Shown: positions 1 through 9,418 of the stretch, one piece after another | Numbering within the stretch: the stretch's first letter is position 1 | How the letters are laid out: each line of letters opens with the position of its first letter | NCBI GenBank assembly: GCA_013360395.1 | Contig: JABWBQ010000004.1 | Location: forward strand, 25,313-89,312 | Length of the DNA: 64,000 bases | Direction: 5' to 3' | Source: Flavobacteriales bacterium | GTDB taxonomy: Bacteria > Bacteroidota > Bacteroidia > Flavobacteriales_F > PHOS-HE28 | The notes under the pieces: generated by a model | What the model was told of the DNA's origin: nothing | Databases searched by the model: none | Seen by the model: the letters and a program-made list of their open reading frames with translations, nothing else | Made by a program: the position numbers and the translations under genes

Positions 1-774
1 CCACCGGTGGCCGAGCACCGCGGCGACATCTTCCTGTACTGGGGCTACAACCGCGCCGGATACAGCCGGAGCGACATCCACTTCAAGGGGCCTGGCTACG
101 CATTCACGCTGCACCACGTGGAAGCCCGGGACCGGCCCAGCCCCTTCAACGCCAGCCTCTATTTCGACCCGGCCACCATCACCCTGCCGCAGTACAACTA
201 CCGGCTGGGATGGTTCTTCCGCGATCGGTGGAGCCTGTCGCTGGGCATGGACCATATGAAGTACGTGATGGTGAGCGGTCAGCAGGTGCGCATGGACGGC
301 CATGTGGATGCCCAGCGGTCGGCACAATACGCTATGGAGGACGGCTCGCGTGAGGTGGTGCTGGATCCGGGCCTGTTGACCTACGAGCATAGCGATGGCC
401 TCAATCTGCTCAGCCTGGACGTGGACCGCTACGACGCCCTGTGGAAAAGCCGGAACGGCCGGCATGCGCTGCATTTCTTCGAGGGCCTTCATGCCGGGCC
501 GGTGATCCCACGCACCGATGTGCGGCTGTTCGGCGAGGGCATCAACAACAAGTTCCACGTGGCCGGCTTCGGGATCGGTGCGCAGGCGGGCCTCCACCTG
601 GACCTGTTCCGCCATGTCTTCCTCCGCGCGACCGGCAAGGCGGGCTGGGTGGACATGCCCGACGTGCTCACCACGGGAACTTCGGCCGACAGGGCCCGCC
701 AACACTTCTGGTTCTGGCAATACGCCGTGGTGGTGGGCGGTCAGTTCCGGCTGTACCGGTGCGCCGACCGATAG
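1..774 (+). CDS. Outer-membrane-type hypothetical protein, 5' end outside the window
   Basis: The reading frame is open to the first base and stops at TAG 772-774, so the N-terminus and any signal peptide lie upstream. A GTG at position 7 is probably not the true start. The visible ~257 residues are rich in aromatic and alternating polar/hydrophobic stretches (GDIFLYWGYNR near the visible start, LSLGMDHMKYVM, a C-terminal FWQYAVVVGGQFRLY), as expected for a beta-barrel outer-membrane protein. I recognise the pattern from unnamed Bacteroidota proteins but no characterised member. The next gene starts 46 bases downstream on the same strand. Confidence 0.7.
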   Translation, partial: PPVAEHRGDIFLYWGYNRAGYSRSDIHFKGPGYAFTLHHVEARDRPSPFNASLYFDPATITLPQYNYRLGWFFRDRWSLSLGMDHMKYVMVSGQQVRMDGHVDAQRSAQYAMEDGSREVVLDPGLLTYEHSDGLNLLSLDVDRYDALWKSRNGRHALHFFEGLHAGPVIPRTDVRLFGEGINNKFHVAGFGIGAQAGLHLDLFRHVFLRATGKAGWVDMPDVLTTGTSADRARQHFWFWQYAVVVGGQFRLYRCADR

Positions 775-820
775 GCGGGACCGAAAGCGCGAACTTCGCG
801 TTGCGAGAAGCGATCTCCCG

Positions 821-2953
821 GTGCGCAGCCCCTTCCTCCGAGCCATCGCCCTGCCGCTGCTGCTGGTGTGCGGTGGCGCTGTGCGGGCGCAGTGCGTCAC
901 CCCGATCAGCGTCTTCCCCTACACCGAAGGGTTCGAGAACGGACCGCAGTGGACCGCGGGCGGCATCGGCAGTGATTGGGCCTGGGGCACCCCGGCGCAT
1001 CCTGCGATCAACTCGGCCGGTGGCGGGGTGCGCAGCTGGTGCGTCGGCGGCCTCACCGGCACCTTCTACAACTACGGCCAGCTGAGCTACCTGGAGAGCC
1101 CCTGCTTCGACATGAGCGCACTGGACCACCCCTGGATATCCTTCAAACTCTATTGGGAGTGCGAACGGCAGTATGACGGCATGACGTTCCAGGTGTCGCT
1201 GAACGGTGGCCAGAGCTGGAACAACGTGGGCAGCTGGGGCGACCCGGTGGATTGCCTCAACGACAACTGGTTCAACGCGGGCAACATCACCAACCTCACC
1301 TCGGCCAGCCCCAAGCACGGTTGGAGCGGGCGCAGCGGTGCCACCGGCGGCAGCTGCCAGGGCGGCTTCGGCAGCGGCGGATGGGTCACGGCCCGACATT
1401 GCGTGCCGGCCGCGGCCAACCAGCCGCAGGTCATGTTCCGCTTCCTCTTCGGGGCCGGCACGCAGTGCAACGGCTACGATGGGATCGCCATCGACGACAT
1501 CCTGATCCAGGAGGCCGAAGGCACCCCGACCGATTTCGCATGGACCTGCGCCGGCGCCTCGGCCACGTTCGCACCGGCCCCGGGCGGATGCCCCACGGCC
1601 TGGAACTGGGATTTCGGCGATCCGGCAAGCGGGACGCTGAACAGCACTTCGGTCCAGACGCCAGTGCACACCTTCTCCGGCCCCGGCACCTACACCGTGA
1701 CCCTCACCACGGTGGGCCCCTGCACCGGCCCGGTGAGCATCGCCCACACCGTGGTGGTGCCGGCGGTGACCGTCAGCGTGGTCGACGCGGATTGCTCCGG
1801 AGGTCCGGGCGCGGCCACGGCCGTGGTGACCACGGACACCACCGGCATCGCGTATGCCTGGACACCGGGCGGTGGCAGCGGCGCATCGATCGGCGGGCTT
1901 GCGCCGGGCACCTACACCGTGACGGTGACCGATGCCGGCGGATGTTCCTCCACGGCCACCGGGGTGGTGAACGCACCCGCCACCGTGCAGGTCCAGGCCA
2001 TGGCCGACACCACCGTGTGCGAGGGCACCGCGCTGCTGCTCACCGCCACCGGCAACGGCGGCACCGGCGCCCTGCAATTCACCTGGACACCCACCGGCCC
2101 CTTGCTGAACCCCGCGGTGGCCGGCACCTACAGCGTGGTGGCCACCGATGCTTCGGGCTGCGTCAGCGCCGCGGACGATGTGACCGTGGCGGTGATCGCC
2201 ACGCCAACGCCTGTGGTGGAGGCCGACCTCGTGGCCGGGTGCGCCCCCCTCTGCGTCATGCTCACCGGGCCGGGAGGCGGTGCGGGCACGTACACCTGGG
2301 ATCCCGGCGACGGGGCCACGGCCACGGGGGCCAGCGTGCAACATTGTTATGCCCAGGCCGGGACCTACGTTCCCACCGTGCTACAGGAAGTGCCGCCGGG
2401 ATGCACGGGAACGGCCACGGGCCCATCGATCGTGGTGTTCGCCCCACCGGTGGCGGCCTTCACCGTGCCGTCCGTGGTGCAGGATGGGACCGGCCCGGTG
2501 CCCATCACGGACGCTTCGCTCGATGCCGTGCAATGGTCCTGGGACCTGGGGGACGGCACCACGGCCACGGGAGCTCCGCCGCAGCACCTCTACGGGGATC
2601 CTTCCTGCTATCCGATCACTTTGGTGGTGACCGATGCCGAGGGCTGCACCGATACCGCCACGGCGGAGGTGTGCGTGGAGGGCGACTATGCCTTCCATGC
2701 GCCCAACGCGTTCACCCCCGATGGCGACGGCATCAACGAACTGTTCCTGCCGGTCAGCACGGTCCAGCGCCCGCTGGGTTACGAGCTGCGCATCTTCGAC
2801 CGCTGGGGGGTGCAACGGTTCCTGTCCAACGACCTCCTGCAGGGCTGGTCCGGAGAGGGAGCGTCGCCGGGCGTGTACGCGTGGACGGTGATGTTGCGCG
2901 ACGGCTTCGGCAGGCGCCACCTGCACCGCGGGCACGTGTCGCTGTTGCGCTGA
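821..2953 (+). CDS. Secreted PKD-domain protein with T9SS type B (gliding-associated) C-terminal domain
   Basis: 710 residues. The GTG at 821 is chosen because it begins directly with a signal peptide (residues 1-24, hydrophobic ALPLLLVCGG then VRAQ). Residues ~30-235 form a MAM/choice-of-anchor-like beta-sandwich. Then come a PKD-like domain (~239-315, WNWDFGDP), an SprB-like repeat (~318-390), an Ig-like segment, and two more PKD-like domains (~466-625, WSWDLGDG). The last ~85 residues start HAPNAFTPDGDGINE and contain FDRWG, the hallmark of the CHU_C gliding-associated (T9SS type B) sorting domain. The protein is expected to be exported by Sec, then T9SS, and displayed on the cell surface. 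Adhesion is an inference from the domain mix. No catalytic domain is visible. Confidence 0.88.
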   Translation: MRSPFLRAIALPLLLVCGGAVRAQCVTPISVFPYTEGFENGPQWTAGGIGSDWAWGTPAHPAINSAGGGVRSWCVGGLTGTFYNYGQLSYLESPCFDMSALDHPWISFKLYWECERQYDGMTFQVSLNGGQSWNNVGSWGDPVDCLNDNWFNAGNITNLTSASPKHGWSGRSGATGGSCQGGFGSGGWVTARHCVPAAANQPQVMFRFLFGAGTQCNGYDGIAIDDILIQEAEGTPTDFAWTCAGASATFAPAPGGCPTAWNWDFGDPASGTLNSTSVQTPVHTFSGPGTYTVTLTTVGPCTGPVSIAHTVVVPAVTVSVVDADCSGGPGAATAVVTTDTTGIAYAWTPGGGSGASIGGLAPGTYTVTVTDAGGCSSTATGVVNAPATVQVQAMADTTVCEGTALLLTATGNGGTGALQFTWTPTGPLLNPAVAGTYSVVATDASGCVSAADDVTVAVIATPTPVVEADLVAGCAPLCVMLTGPGGGAGTYTWDPGDGATATGASVQHCYAQAGTYVPTVLQEVPPGCTGTATGPSIVVFAPPVAAFTVPSVVQDGTGPVPITDASLDAVQWSWDLGDGTTATGAPPQHLYGDPSCYPITLVVTDAEGCTDTATAEVCVEGDYAFHAPNAFTPDGDGINELFLPVSTVQRPLGYELRIFDRWGVQRFLSNDLLQGWSGEGASPGVYAWTVMLRDGFGRRHLHRGHVSLLR

Positions 2954-2968
2954 CCGCCGGTGCACCGC

Positions 2969-3712
2969 TCAGGTGCGCGGATCGACAGGGGCGGGGATCA
3001 CCGTACCCCGGTTGCGTTCACGGCCTGCGTGCATGCCCCAGTTCAGGGTGAGCTGGAGCAGGTTGGTCCGGAGCCCGGTATACGGCAGGCGTTCCACGCC
3101 GTCCACCACTTCGCGGAAACCGGTGTCGTGGAAAGGGGTGAAGGTGTACTTCACGGTCACGTTGATGCCGTATGGGGCCTGCACCCCGACCATCACGCTG
3201 TGGAAGAGGCGCGGTGTGCGAACGCTGAACCATTCGCCCGTGCGGTCCACCCGCTTCCGGTCCACAAAGCGCTTCTCTTGGTAGTGGAAGGGCAGGTCCA
3301 GGTCGTAGCCGAAGAACGCGAGCACGTTGTGCATGCGGCCCAACTTGATGCCTGCGGGGATGCTCAGGGTGTAAGCGCGGTACTTGCGGCGTTCGTTCCG
3401 GCCGGGGTCGTCGAGGATGAAGCCCAGGTTGCGGATGCCCAGGCCGCTGAAGAAACCCACGTGGTCCGAGGCGTCCCAATGGACGAGCGCCCGCGGGTTG
3501 AAGAAGGGCGCAAAACGCACCACGCCGTTCCGACCACCCTGCACGCTATCGTCCGAGGCATGCAGCAGCGGGAAGGAGAAGAGCCATTCGGTGCCGTTGG
3601 TGACGTAGAACGTGCGCGCTTCCGGCCGTTCGGGCGGCGTGAAGGGGGAGACCTGCGCACGGAGGTCGACCGCCAGCAGCAGTACGATCGCGAGCAGGGT
3701 GGGCGCTCTCAT
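2969..3712 (-). CDS. Outer-membrane beta-barrel-like secreted protein
   Basis: 247 residues with a clear signal peptide (LLAIVLLLAVDLRAQ). The mature part has alternating aromatic/polar strands (FFSGLGIRNLGFIL, GINVTVKYTFTPF, NLLQLTLNWGMHAG), suggesting a small outer-membrane beta-barrel. No characterised family is recognised. Its ATG overlaps the stop of maf by four bases (3709-3712), making it the last gene of the long ccm operon. The opposite strand is also open here but has no signal peptide or family resemblance. Confidence 0.75.
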   Translation of the reverse strand: MRAPTLLAIVLLLAVDLRAQVSPFTPPERPEARTFYVTNGTEWLFSFPLLHASDDSVQGGRNGVVRFAPFFNPRALVHWDASDHVGFFSGLGIRNLGFILDDPGRNERRKYRAYTLSIPAGIKLGRMHNVLAFFGYDLDLPFHYQEKRFVDRKRVDRTGEWFSVRTPRLFHSVMVGVQAPYGINVTVKYTFTPFHDTGFREVVDGVERLPYTGLRTNLLQLTLNWGMHAGRERNRGTVIPAPVDPRT

Positions 3713-4326
3713 GGTCGGGGTGGGGAAAGGTCGCGCAGCGCCAGGTAGAGCCGGTGCATCGGCAGCCCCATCACGGTGTAGAAGCTGCCCTCGATGCGGG
3801 CCACCGCCGTGTAGCCGATCCAGTCCTGCACCCCGTAGGCGCCCGCCTTGTCCAACGGCCGGTGACGTTCCACGTAGTACGCGATCTCCGCTTCATCCAG
3901 CGCCCTGAAGGTCACGTGCGCGACATCGCTGAAATGCACCGTCCTCCCGGCCGTACGCAGGCACACGCCGGTGACCACGCGGTGGGTGCGGCCGCTCAGG
4001 AGGGCGAGCATGCGCCGCGCGTCGGCGGCGTCCACGGGCTTGTTCAGCAGGAGCGCGGCCCCGCTGCCGCCGGGGTCTTCCAGCAGCACGGTGGTATCCG
4101 CCGCCACAAGCACCTCGTCCGCGGCGAGCGGCGCCGTGTAGGCCATGGCCTTGCGCACGGCCAGGTGCTCGGCCACGTCCTGCGGGGCGAGCCCCTCGGG
4201 CGGCGATTCGTCCACGTCCAGCGGCACGGTGCGCAGGGGCAGGTCAAGGCCTTCCAGCAACTGGCGGCGGCGGGGTGAGGCCGAGGCCAGGACGATCCGC
4301 CAGGAGGGCAGGGGAGGCGCGTTCAT
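3709..4326 (-). CDS. maf: Maf-family nucleoside triphosphate pyrophosphatase (dTTP/UTP type)
   Basis: 205 residues, the usual Maf length. Maf/YhdE proteins hydrolyse non-canonical or excess NTPs (dTTP, UTP) to the monophosphate. Diagnostic motifs are LASASPRRRQLL (residues ~13-24), DESP, AADTTV, SGRTHRVVTG, the KAGAYGVQ segment and a C-terminal GSFYTVMGLP. The ATG at 4326 overlaps the end of the ubiA-like gene by four bases, which decides the start, although the frame is open further upstream. The ubiA-maf pairing fits other Bacteroidota. Confidence 0.93.
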   Translation of the reverse strand: MNAPPLPSWRIVLASASPRRRQLLEGLDLPLRTVPLDVDESPPEGLAPQDVAEHLAVRKAMAYTAPLAADEVLVAADTTVLLEDPGGSGAALLLNKPVDAADARRMLALLSGRTHRVVTGVCLRTAGRTVHFSDVAHVTFRALDEAEIAYYVERHRPLDKAGAYGVQDWIGYTAVARIEGSFYTVMGLPMHRLYLALRDLSPPRP

Positions 4327-5288
4327 GGCATGTCCAGCAGCAGGGGCACCAGCAGGCCGTAGCCCACGGCCAGCACCATGGCCACCTTCATCACCAGACC
4401 GGCGCGCACGTGGCCGGCACGGTCGCGCGCGCTCCACGTGAGGCCGGCGGCGATCAGCAGGGTGAGGATCAGCGCGGCGATGTACCAGTAGGAGAGCCGG
4501 TCGTCGAGGAAGGCGCGGCGCAACAACAGCAGGGCGGTCACCAGCACCAGCGTGTGCACCACCACCAGGACGCGTGCGGCACCCATGCCCCACACGATGG
4601 GGATGGTGCGGCAGCCCAGGGCCCGGTCACCGGGCACATCGGCCATGTCCTTCTGCAGCTCGCGCACCAGGGTGGCCAGGAAGGCGAAGGCGGTGAAGGC
4701 GAAGACCCAGTACCAGAGGACACGGAAGTAGAACCTCACGGCGGCTTCGTCCTGGAAGGCGGCCATCAGTTCGGCGCCATGCAGGCGCTGGGCCAGCGGG
4801 ATCTCGTACAGGCCCACCGTAAGGGGCACCAGCGCGGTGAGGGTGGCCACCAGGCCGTTGCCGATGATCAGCTGCCGCTTGAAGGTGGTGCTGTAGGTCC
4901 AGAGGGCGCCGACGGCAAAGGGGGGGATCACCGCCAGCCGCCACAGCCCGGTGTGCACCACCACCGCCCAGCCCAGGAGCAGGCCCGCACCACTGAGCAC
5001 CAGGTGGGCCATCATGGCCGTGCGCCGGGGCACGGTGCGCCCCACGATCAGTGCGTCGGGTTTGTTGATGCGGTCGATCCGCGTGTCGAAGTAGTCGTTG
5101 ATGACATTGCCCCCGGCCGCGATGAGCACCGTGCTGAGCACGAGCACCACGAACCAGGCTTCGCCCAGGCCAAGGGACCATCCGCTCGCGCCGAGCAGAC
5201 CGCCCACCACACCATGGCGCACCACCACCATCGTGCCCGCGATGATCAGCAGGTTCACGGGTCGGGTGAGGCGGAGGAGGTCGCGCAT
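4323..5288 (-). CDS. UbiA-family prenyltransferase (geranylgeranylglycerol-phosphate transferase-like)
   Basis: 321 residues, about nine predicted membrane helices. The first Asp-rich motif is NVINDYFDTRID (residues 61-72, followed by KP) and the second lies in RELQKDMADVPGD (~210-222). Both bind Mg2+-prenyl diphosphate in UbiA enzymes. It should transfer a prenyl chain to an aromatic or glycerol-phosphate acceptor at the inner membrane. In Bacteroidota the copy beside maf and kdsC is usually named geranylgeranylglycerol-phosphate geranylgeranyltransferase, but the substrate cannot be fixed from sequence alone. Four bases separate it from kdsC and it overlaps maf by four. Confidence 0.88.
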   Translation of the reverse strand: MRDLLRLTRPVNLLIIAGTMVVVRHGVVGGLLGASGWSLGLGEAWFVVLVLSTVLIAAGGNVINDYFDTRIDRINKPDALIVGRTVPRRTAMMAHLVLSGAGLLLGWAVVVHTGLWRLAVIPPFAVGALWTYSTTFKRQLIIGNGLVATLTALVPLTVGLYEIPLAQRLHGAELMAAFQDEAAVRFYFRVLWYWVFAFTAFAFLATLVRELQKDMADVPGDRALGCRTIPIVWGMGAARVLVVVHTLVLVTALLLLRRAFLDDRLSYWYIAALILTLLIAAGLTWSARDRAGHVRAGLVMKVAMVLAVGYGLLVPLLLDMP

Positions 5289-5292
5289 GGGA

Positions 5293-5823
5293 TCACCAGG
5301 TGTGCGCCCCGTCGGTCAGCCAGCGGCCCTGCACCTTGAGCGCCTGTTCCAGCAGGTCGCGCACGCAGCCGCCGCCGCCGGGGGCCCGGCTCACGAAATG
5401 GCTGATGGCCTTCACCTCTTCGGCCGCATCGCCGGGGCAGCAGGCCAGGGCCACGCGCTGCATCACGCGCAGGTCGGGGATGTCGTCGCCCATGTAGGCC
5501 GTGCGGGTGGGGTCGAGGCGCTGCGCGGCGATCAGGCCTTCCACAAGCTCCAGCTTGTCGCGGGTGCGCGTATGCACTTCCGCCACCCCCAGGCGCTCGA
5601 AGGTCTGCACCACGCCGTCGCTGTGCCCGCCGGTGATGATCACGATCCGCAGGCCCTCCCGCACGGCATGTTGCACGGCGTAGGCATCGCGGGAGTGGAA
5701 GATGCGCACCGGGTCCAGGCCGGGCATCAGCAGCACCCGGTTGTCGGTGAACACGCCGTCCACGTCGAACAGGAAGGTGTCGATCGCGGCGAGGCGCTCT
5801 TTGTAGGTGGGCTCAGTGGGCAT
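5293..5823 (-). CDS. kdsC: KDO-8-phosphate phosphatase (KdsC, HAD family)
   Basis: 176 residues, the expected length for tetrameric KdsC. It removes the phosphate from 3-deoxy-D-manno-octulosonate 8-phosphate in lipopolysaccharide synthesis. HAD motif I is FLFDVDGVFTD (catalytic D20 and D22), motif II is IITGG, and motif IV is MGDDIPD with the VALACCPGDA segment typical of KdsC. Its start overlaps the end of the DUF2520 gene by 11 bases, so it is co-translated in the operon. Confidence 0.93.
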   Translation of the reverse strand: MPTEPTYKERLAAIDTFLFDVDGVFTDNRVLLMPGLDPVRIFHSRDAYAVQHAVREGLRIVIITGGHSDGVVQTFERLGVAEVHTRTRDKLELVEGLIAAQRLDPTRTAYMGDDIPDLRVMQRVALACCPGDAAEEVKAISHFVSRAPGGGGCVRDLLEQALKVQGRWLTDGAHTW

Positions 5824-6601
5824 CGGCCTGCGCGGTGTGCCTGGTGGCGATCAGTTCGGAGAGTGAACGGTAGAGGTGCTGCAGTCGGGGGTCGTTGGCG
5901 AGCATGGCCTGGTGGCGCTCCAGGGTGCCGCGGTCGCCACGGCGTGCGGGGCCGGTGAGGGCCGCCTCGGGACCGGCCGTGGCGGCCTTGGCGGCGGTGC
6001 TGGTCCACAGCGGCGTGAGCAGGTCGGGACCGATGGCATGCCGGTGCAGCAGGGCCCGGGCCTCGGCGAACAGGGCCACGGGGAAGTTGGCGGTGAGCAC
6101 GGCCGCCAGATGCACCAGCCTGCGCTGGTCGGTGGTCAGTTCCACGACATGACCGCTCAGCCCTTGGGCCAGCGCGAGCAGGGCCTCGCGGGCCGGCGCT
6201 CCGTTGGCATCCACCACCAGCGGCACGGTGCGCAGGTCCAGGGGATCGCCGGGGCTCAGGCTCATCACAGGCCAGAGCGCACCGCGGTGCGCATGGGGAA
6301 GCAGGCGGTCGAGGTCGGTGGCGCCGGAGAGGTGGGCCACCGTACCGTTGCGCGCTCCGAGCCGGGATGCGACGGCCGCGATGGCATCATCGCTCACGGC
6401 GAGCAGGGTGAGGGAGGCTTCCGGCAGGGCATCGTCCAGCGCGAAGGCGGCGGTGCCCAGGGACCTTGCGAGGGCATCGGTGGCGGCCGCCGTGCGTCCC
6501 GCCACCCCCACCAGCTTCCGGCCGCTGTTGACGATGGCATGGCCCAGGTGGTGGGCCGCACGGCCCGTACCCACCAGCAGGATGCCCGTATGCAAGGCCA
6601 T
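5813..6601 (-). CDS. Rossmann-like DUF2520 protein
   Basis: 262 residues. An N-terminal NAD(P)-type Rossmann fold is suggested by ILLVGTGRAAHHLG. The C-terminal half is a helical DUF2520 domain (TANFPVALFAEARALL, WTSTAAKAA). The family resembles pyrroline-5-carboxylate and 2-dehydropantoate reductases, but no reaction is established. The ATG at 6601 lies two bases after the stop of ccmF, and kdsC follows with an 11-bp overlap. The DUF2520-kdsC-ubiA-maf order is common in Bacteroidota. Confidence 0.88.
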   Translation of the reverse strand: MALHTGILLVGTGRAAHHLGHAIVNSGRKLVGVAGRTAAATDALARSLGTAAFALDDALPEASLTLLAVSDDAIAAVASRLGARNGTVAHLSGATDLDRLLPHAHRGALWPVMSLSPGDPLDLRTVPLVVDANGAPAREALLALAQGLSGHVVELTTDQRRLVHLAAVLTANFPVALFAEARALLHRHAIGPDLLTPLWTSTAAKAATAGPEAALTGPARRGDRGTLERHQAMLANDPRLQHLYRSLSELIATRHTAQADAH

Positions 6602-6603
6602 GG

Positions 6604-9393
6604 TCAGGAGGTGCCGGTCCGGTTCCGCAGACGCCGCCGCACGGCCATGAGCGTGCCCACGAACATCAGGATGCACCCGGCCCACAGGATGTTGATGCCC
6701 GGGAACACGATGGCCTGCATGACCACGAACTCACGCTCGAACACGTTGAGGCCCACGCGGTCGCCGGCCACCGTGGCCAGTTCGAACTTCACGCGCAGCG
6801 GGGCCACCTCGAAGCCCTTGCCCGCCACGGGCGCGCCGTCGCGGTAGATGATCACGGGGCTGGCCTCGAACCAGCGCTCACGGTCGTACAGGTCGCGCAC
6901 CCGCATGCGCAGGGCGTACACCAGGTAGTCCGGGCCCAGCATGCGCAGGGTCACACTGTCGCGCACGGTGCGCAAACTGTCGATCAGGATCAGGCAGGCC
7001 GGGGTGACGATGGTGTCGCCGAGGTTCTTCTCGTAGAGGCGGGGCGGCATGTAGTGCACACCGGCGCTGTCCTCGGCCTCGTCGGCCGCCAGGTCGGCGT
7101 AGCGCACGTGGGTGTACAGGTCGCGATGGGCCCAGTGCTTGGTGCTGGGCTCGGCCACGTTGCCGAAGCGCGGGTTCAGCTGCACGAAGGGCTCCAGGGT
7201 GAAGAGGTGCTCGCCGGGCTTGGCGGCGGACCACGGCCTGGCCCGCCATAGTGCCCGCCGGGGGAAGTCCTCGATCGGGGTCCAACGCGCGGGTTGGTCC
7301 TCCAGGAAGGTGGTGGAGGCCGTGTGTGCGGCGTGGCAGCGGAAGAGCATCTCGCCCACCTTCACCGTGTCGCCGGGTGCGTAGGTCGCCGGCACCGGGC
7401 GGAAGTATTCGGTGACGTACTTGAGGTTCACACCCTCGGGACGCTTGGCCGCGTAGTGCACGAAGAACTCGCCCATGCGCACCGTGTCGCCGCGGTAGAG
7501 CAGGATGTCCGTGCTGTTGCTGAACTCCTGGTTCAGGAAGCGCAGGTCCATGCCCTGGGTGTTGCGGCTCATCTCGTTCTGCCGGCTGGTGCTCACCAGG
7601 GCGCCCAGCAGCACCAGGGCGAAGCCCACGTGGGCCACCGACGGACCTGCGTTGGCCAAACGGCCCTTGAAGGCCGTGCGGATCAGGTCCAGGTTGGCCG
7701 CGGCCGAGAAGGTGGTGGCGAAGAGCACCAGGATGAGGTTGAGCTCGGAGGCGCGGTACTTCAACAGCACGGTGCCCAGGGCGGTGAGCACCAACGCCAC
7801 CACGAAGGAGAGGGCGATGGCGCGGCGGAAGCGCCGCATGTCCGTGGAGCGGTAACGCAGGTACTGGACGAAGCCGCTCAGCAGGCTGATGAGGAACGCG
7901 AACGGGAGCTGCCACTTGTTGAAGTGCGCGATCGCGTCGGTGGGCGGGGCCAGGCGGGCACGGGCCGCGCGGCGCAGCAGGTCGCTGTCCAGCGCATCGG
8001 CGAGGTTGGACAGCGGACCTTGGAAGGGCTCCAGCAGCAGGTTGAGCACGGGCACCGAGGTGCTGAAGGTGATCTGCGCCGCACTGAGCAGGAGCAGCAG
8101 GGCTCCGATGAAGAGCCAGAACTCGCGGCTCCACAACGCCTCCTCCTTCTCCGGTTGGGGGAAGGCCTTGCGCTGGGCGATGAAGGTCCACACGGCGCTC
8201 ACCACCAGGAAGAGCAGGATGGCCGGCACGGGCTGGTCCAGCGCAACACCGATGGCCAGCAGGGCCACGGCCACCAGGGTGTAGAAACGGCGCTGGCCGC
8301 GTTCGTTGTGCAGCATCACCACCGCCAGCCAGAGGAAGAACAGCATGAACAGGGTCAGCCCCGGCATCATACCGTCGCCCGTGAAGCTGTGCACGCTGGT
8401 GTCGCCCAGCACGCCGCTGCGGGTGAGGAAGGTGCTGTACAGCACCAGGTGGAAGGTGAGCAGGGTGAGCAGCAGGGTGGTGAACAGGGAGGTGGGGCGG
8501 TTGCGGTTCACCAGCATCAGGTGGCCGGCGGCCACCAAAGTGAGCCAGGGCACGAGCGAGGCGTTCTCCACGGGGTCCCAGGCCCAGAACCCCCCGAAGC
8601 TCAAGGCCTCGTAGGCCCAGGCCCCGCCCATGAGGATGCCGGTGCCCAGCACCATCACCCCGAAGAAGGTCCAGGGCAGGGCAGGGGCGATCCAAGCCTG
8701 GGGCTCGCGCCGCCACAGGCCCGCGATGGCATGCGCGAAGGGCACGAGCGTGGCCGCGAAGCCCAGGAAGAGGGTGGGCGGATGCAGCACCATCCAGTAG
8801 TTCTGCAGCAGGGGGTTCAGGCCCCGGCCGTCGGCGAACTGCGGGATGCGGGAGAGGTAGTCCTCCAGGCGGGTCCAGGGCAGGCCGATGTTCTCGGGCA
8901 GCTCGCGCACCAGCAGGAAGGGGCTGCTGCCGATGCGTACGTCGCCGACATGCACCCCCAGGAGCATGCTGGCCAGGAACACCTGCACCAGGGCCACCAC
9001 GGTCATCACCGGGGCCTCCCACGTCCCACCGCGCCGGATCAGCACCAGACCGATGCACACGTGCCAGAAGGTCCACAGCAGGAAGCTGCCCTCCTGGCCC
9101 TCCCAGAAGCAGCTCAGGATGTAGCGCAGGGGCATCTGCAGGTTGCTGTGCTTCCACACGTAGTCGTACTCGAACCAGTGGTTGAACAGCATGGTGAAGA
9201 GCACCGTGACGATGCCCACCACGGAGGCGGCATGAAGCATGAAGCCCGTGCGCCCCACGCCGCGCCACCGCCCGTCGTCGCGGCGTGCGGCCAGGCCGAA
9301 ACCCGCGGCGGCCAGCAGGGCGCCGGTGAAGGAGAGCACCGTGAGCAGGTGGCCGAGCTGGCCCGCCCAGGTGTGTTCGCCGTGATAGGTCAT
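6604..9393 (-). CDS. ccmF: Cytochrome c maturation heme lyase subunit CcmF
   Basis: 929 residues with many membrane helices. CcmF transfers heme from holo-CcmE to apocytochrome c on the periplasmic side. The WWD heme-handling signature is WAYEALSFGGFWAWDPVEN at about residues 258-276, and conserved histidine segments (MVLHPPTLFLGF) precede it. It is longer than E. coli CcmF (~650) because of a C-terminal periplasmic extension of about 250 residues. It lies 25 bases after ccmE. No ccmH or ccmG follows; the next genes are unrelated. Confidence 0.93.
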   Translation of the reverse strand: MTYHGEHTWAGQLGHLLTVLSFTGALLAAAGFGLAARRDDGRWRGVGRTGFMLHAASVVGIVTVLFTMLFNHWFEYDYVWKHSNLQMPLRYILSCFWEGQEGSFLLWTFWHVCIGLVLIRRGGTWEAPVMTVVALVQVFLASMLLGVHVGDVRIGSSPFLLVRELPENIGLPWTRLEDYLSRIPQFADGRGLNPLLQNYWMVLHPPTLFLGFAATLVPFAHAIAGLWRREPQAWIAPALPWTFFGVMVLGTGILMGGAWAYEALSFGGFWAWDPVENASLVPWLTLVAAGHLMLVNRNRPTSLFTTLLLTLLTFHLVLYSTFLTRSGVLGDTSVHSFTGDGMMPGLTLFMLFFLWLAVVMLHNERGQRRFYTLVAVALLAIGVALDQPVPAILLFLVVSAVWTFIAQRKAFPQPEKEEALWSREFWLFIGALLLLLSAAQITFSTSVPVLNLLLEPFQGPLSNLADALDSDLLRRAARARLAPPTDAIAHFNKWQLPFAFLISLLSGFVQYLRYRSTDMRRFRRAIALSFVVALVLTALGTVLLKYRASELNLILVLFATTFSAAANLDLIRTAFKGRLANAGPSVAHVGFALVLLGALVSTSRQNEMSRNTQGMDLRFLNQEFSNSTDILLYRGDTVRMGEFFVHYAAKRPEGVNLKYVTEYFRPVPATYAPGDTVKVGEMLFRCHAAHTASTTFLEDQPARWTPIEDFPRRALWRARPWSAAKPGEHLFTLEPFVQLNPRFGNVAEPSTKHWAHRDLYTHVRYADLAADEAEDSAGVHYMPPRLYEKNLGDTIVTPACLILIDSLRTVRDSVTLRMLGPDYLVYALRMRVRDLYDRERWFEASPVIIYRDGAPVAGKGFEVAPLRVKFELATVAGDRVGLNVFEREFVVMQAIVFPGINILWAGCILMFVGTLMAVRRRLRNRTGTS

Positions 9394-9418
9394 CGAGGTG
9401 CCTCCCGCTCCCGATGGG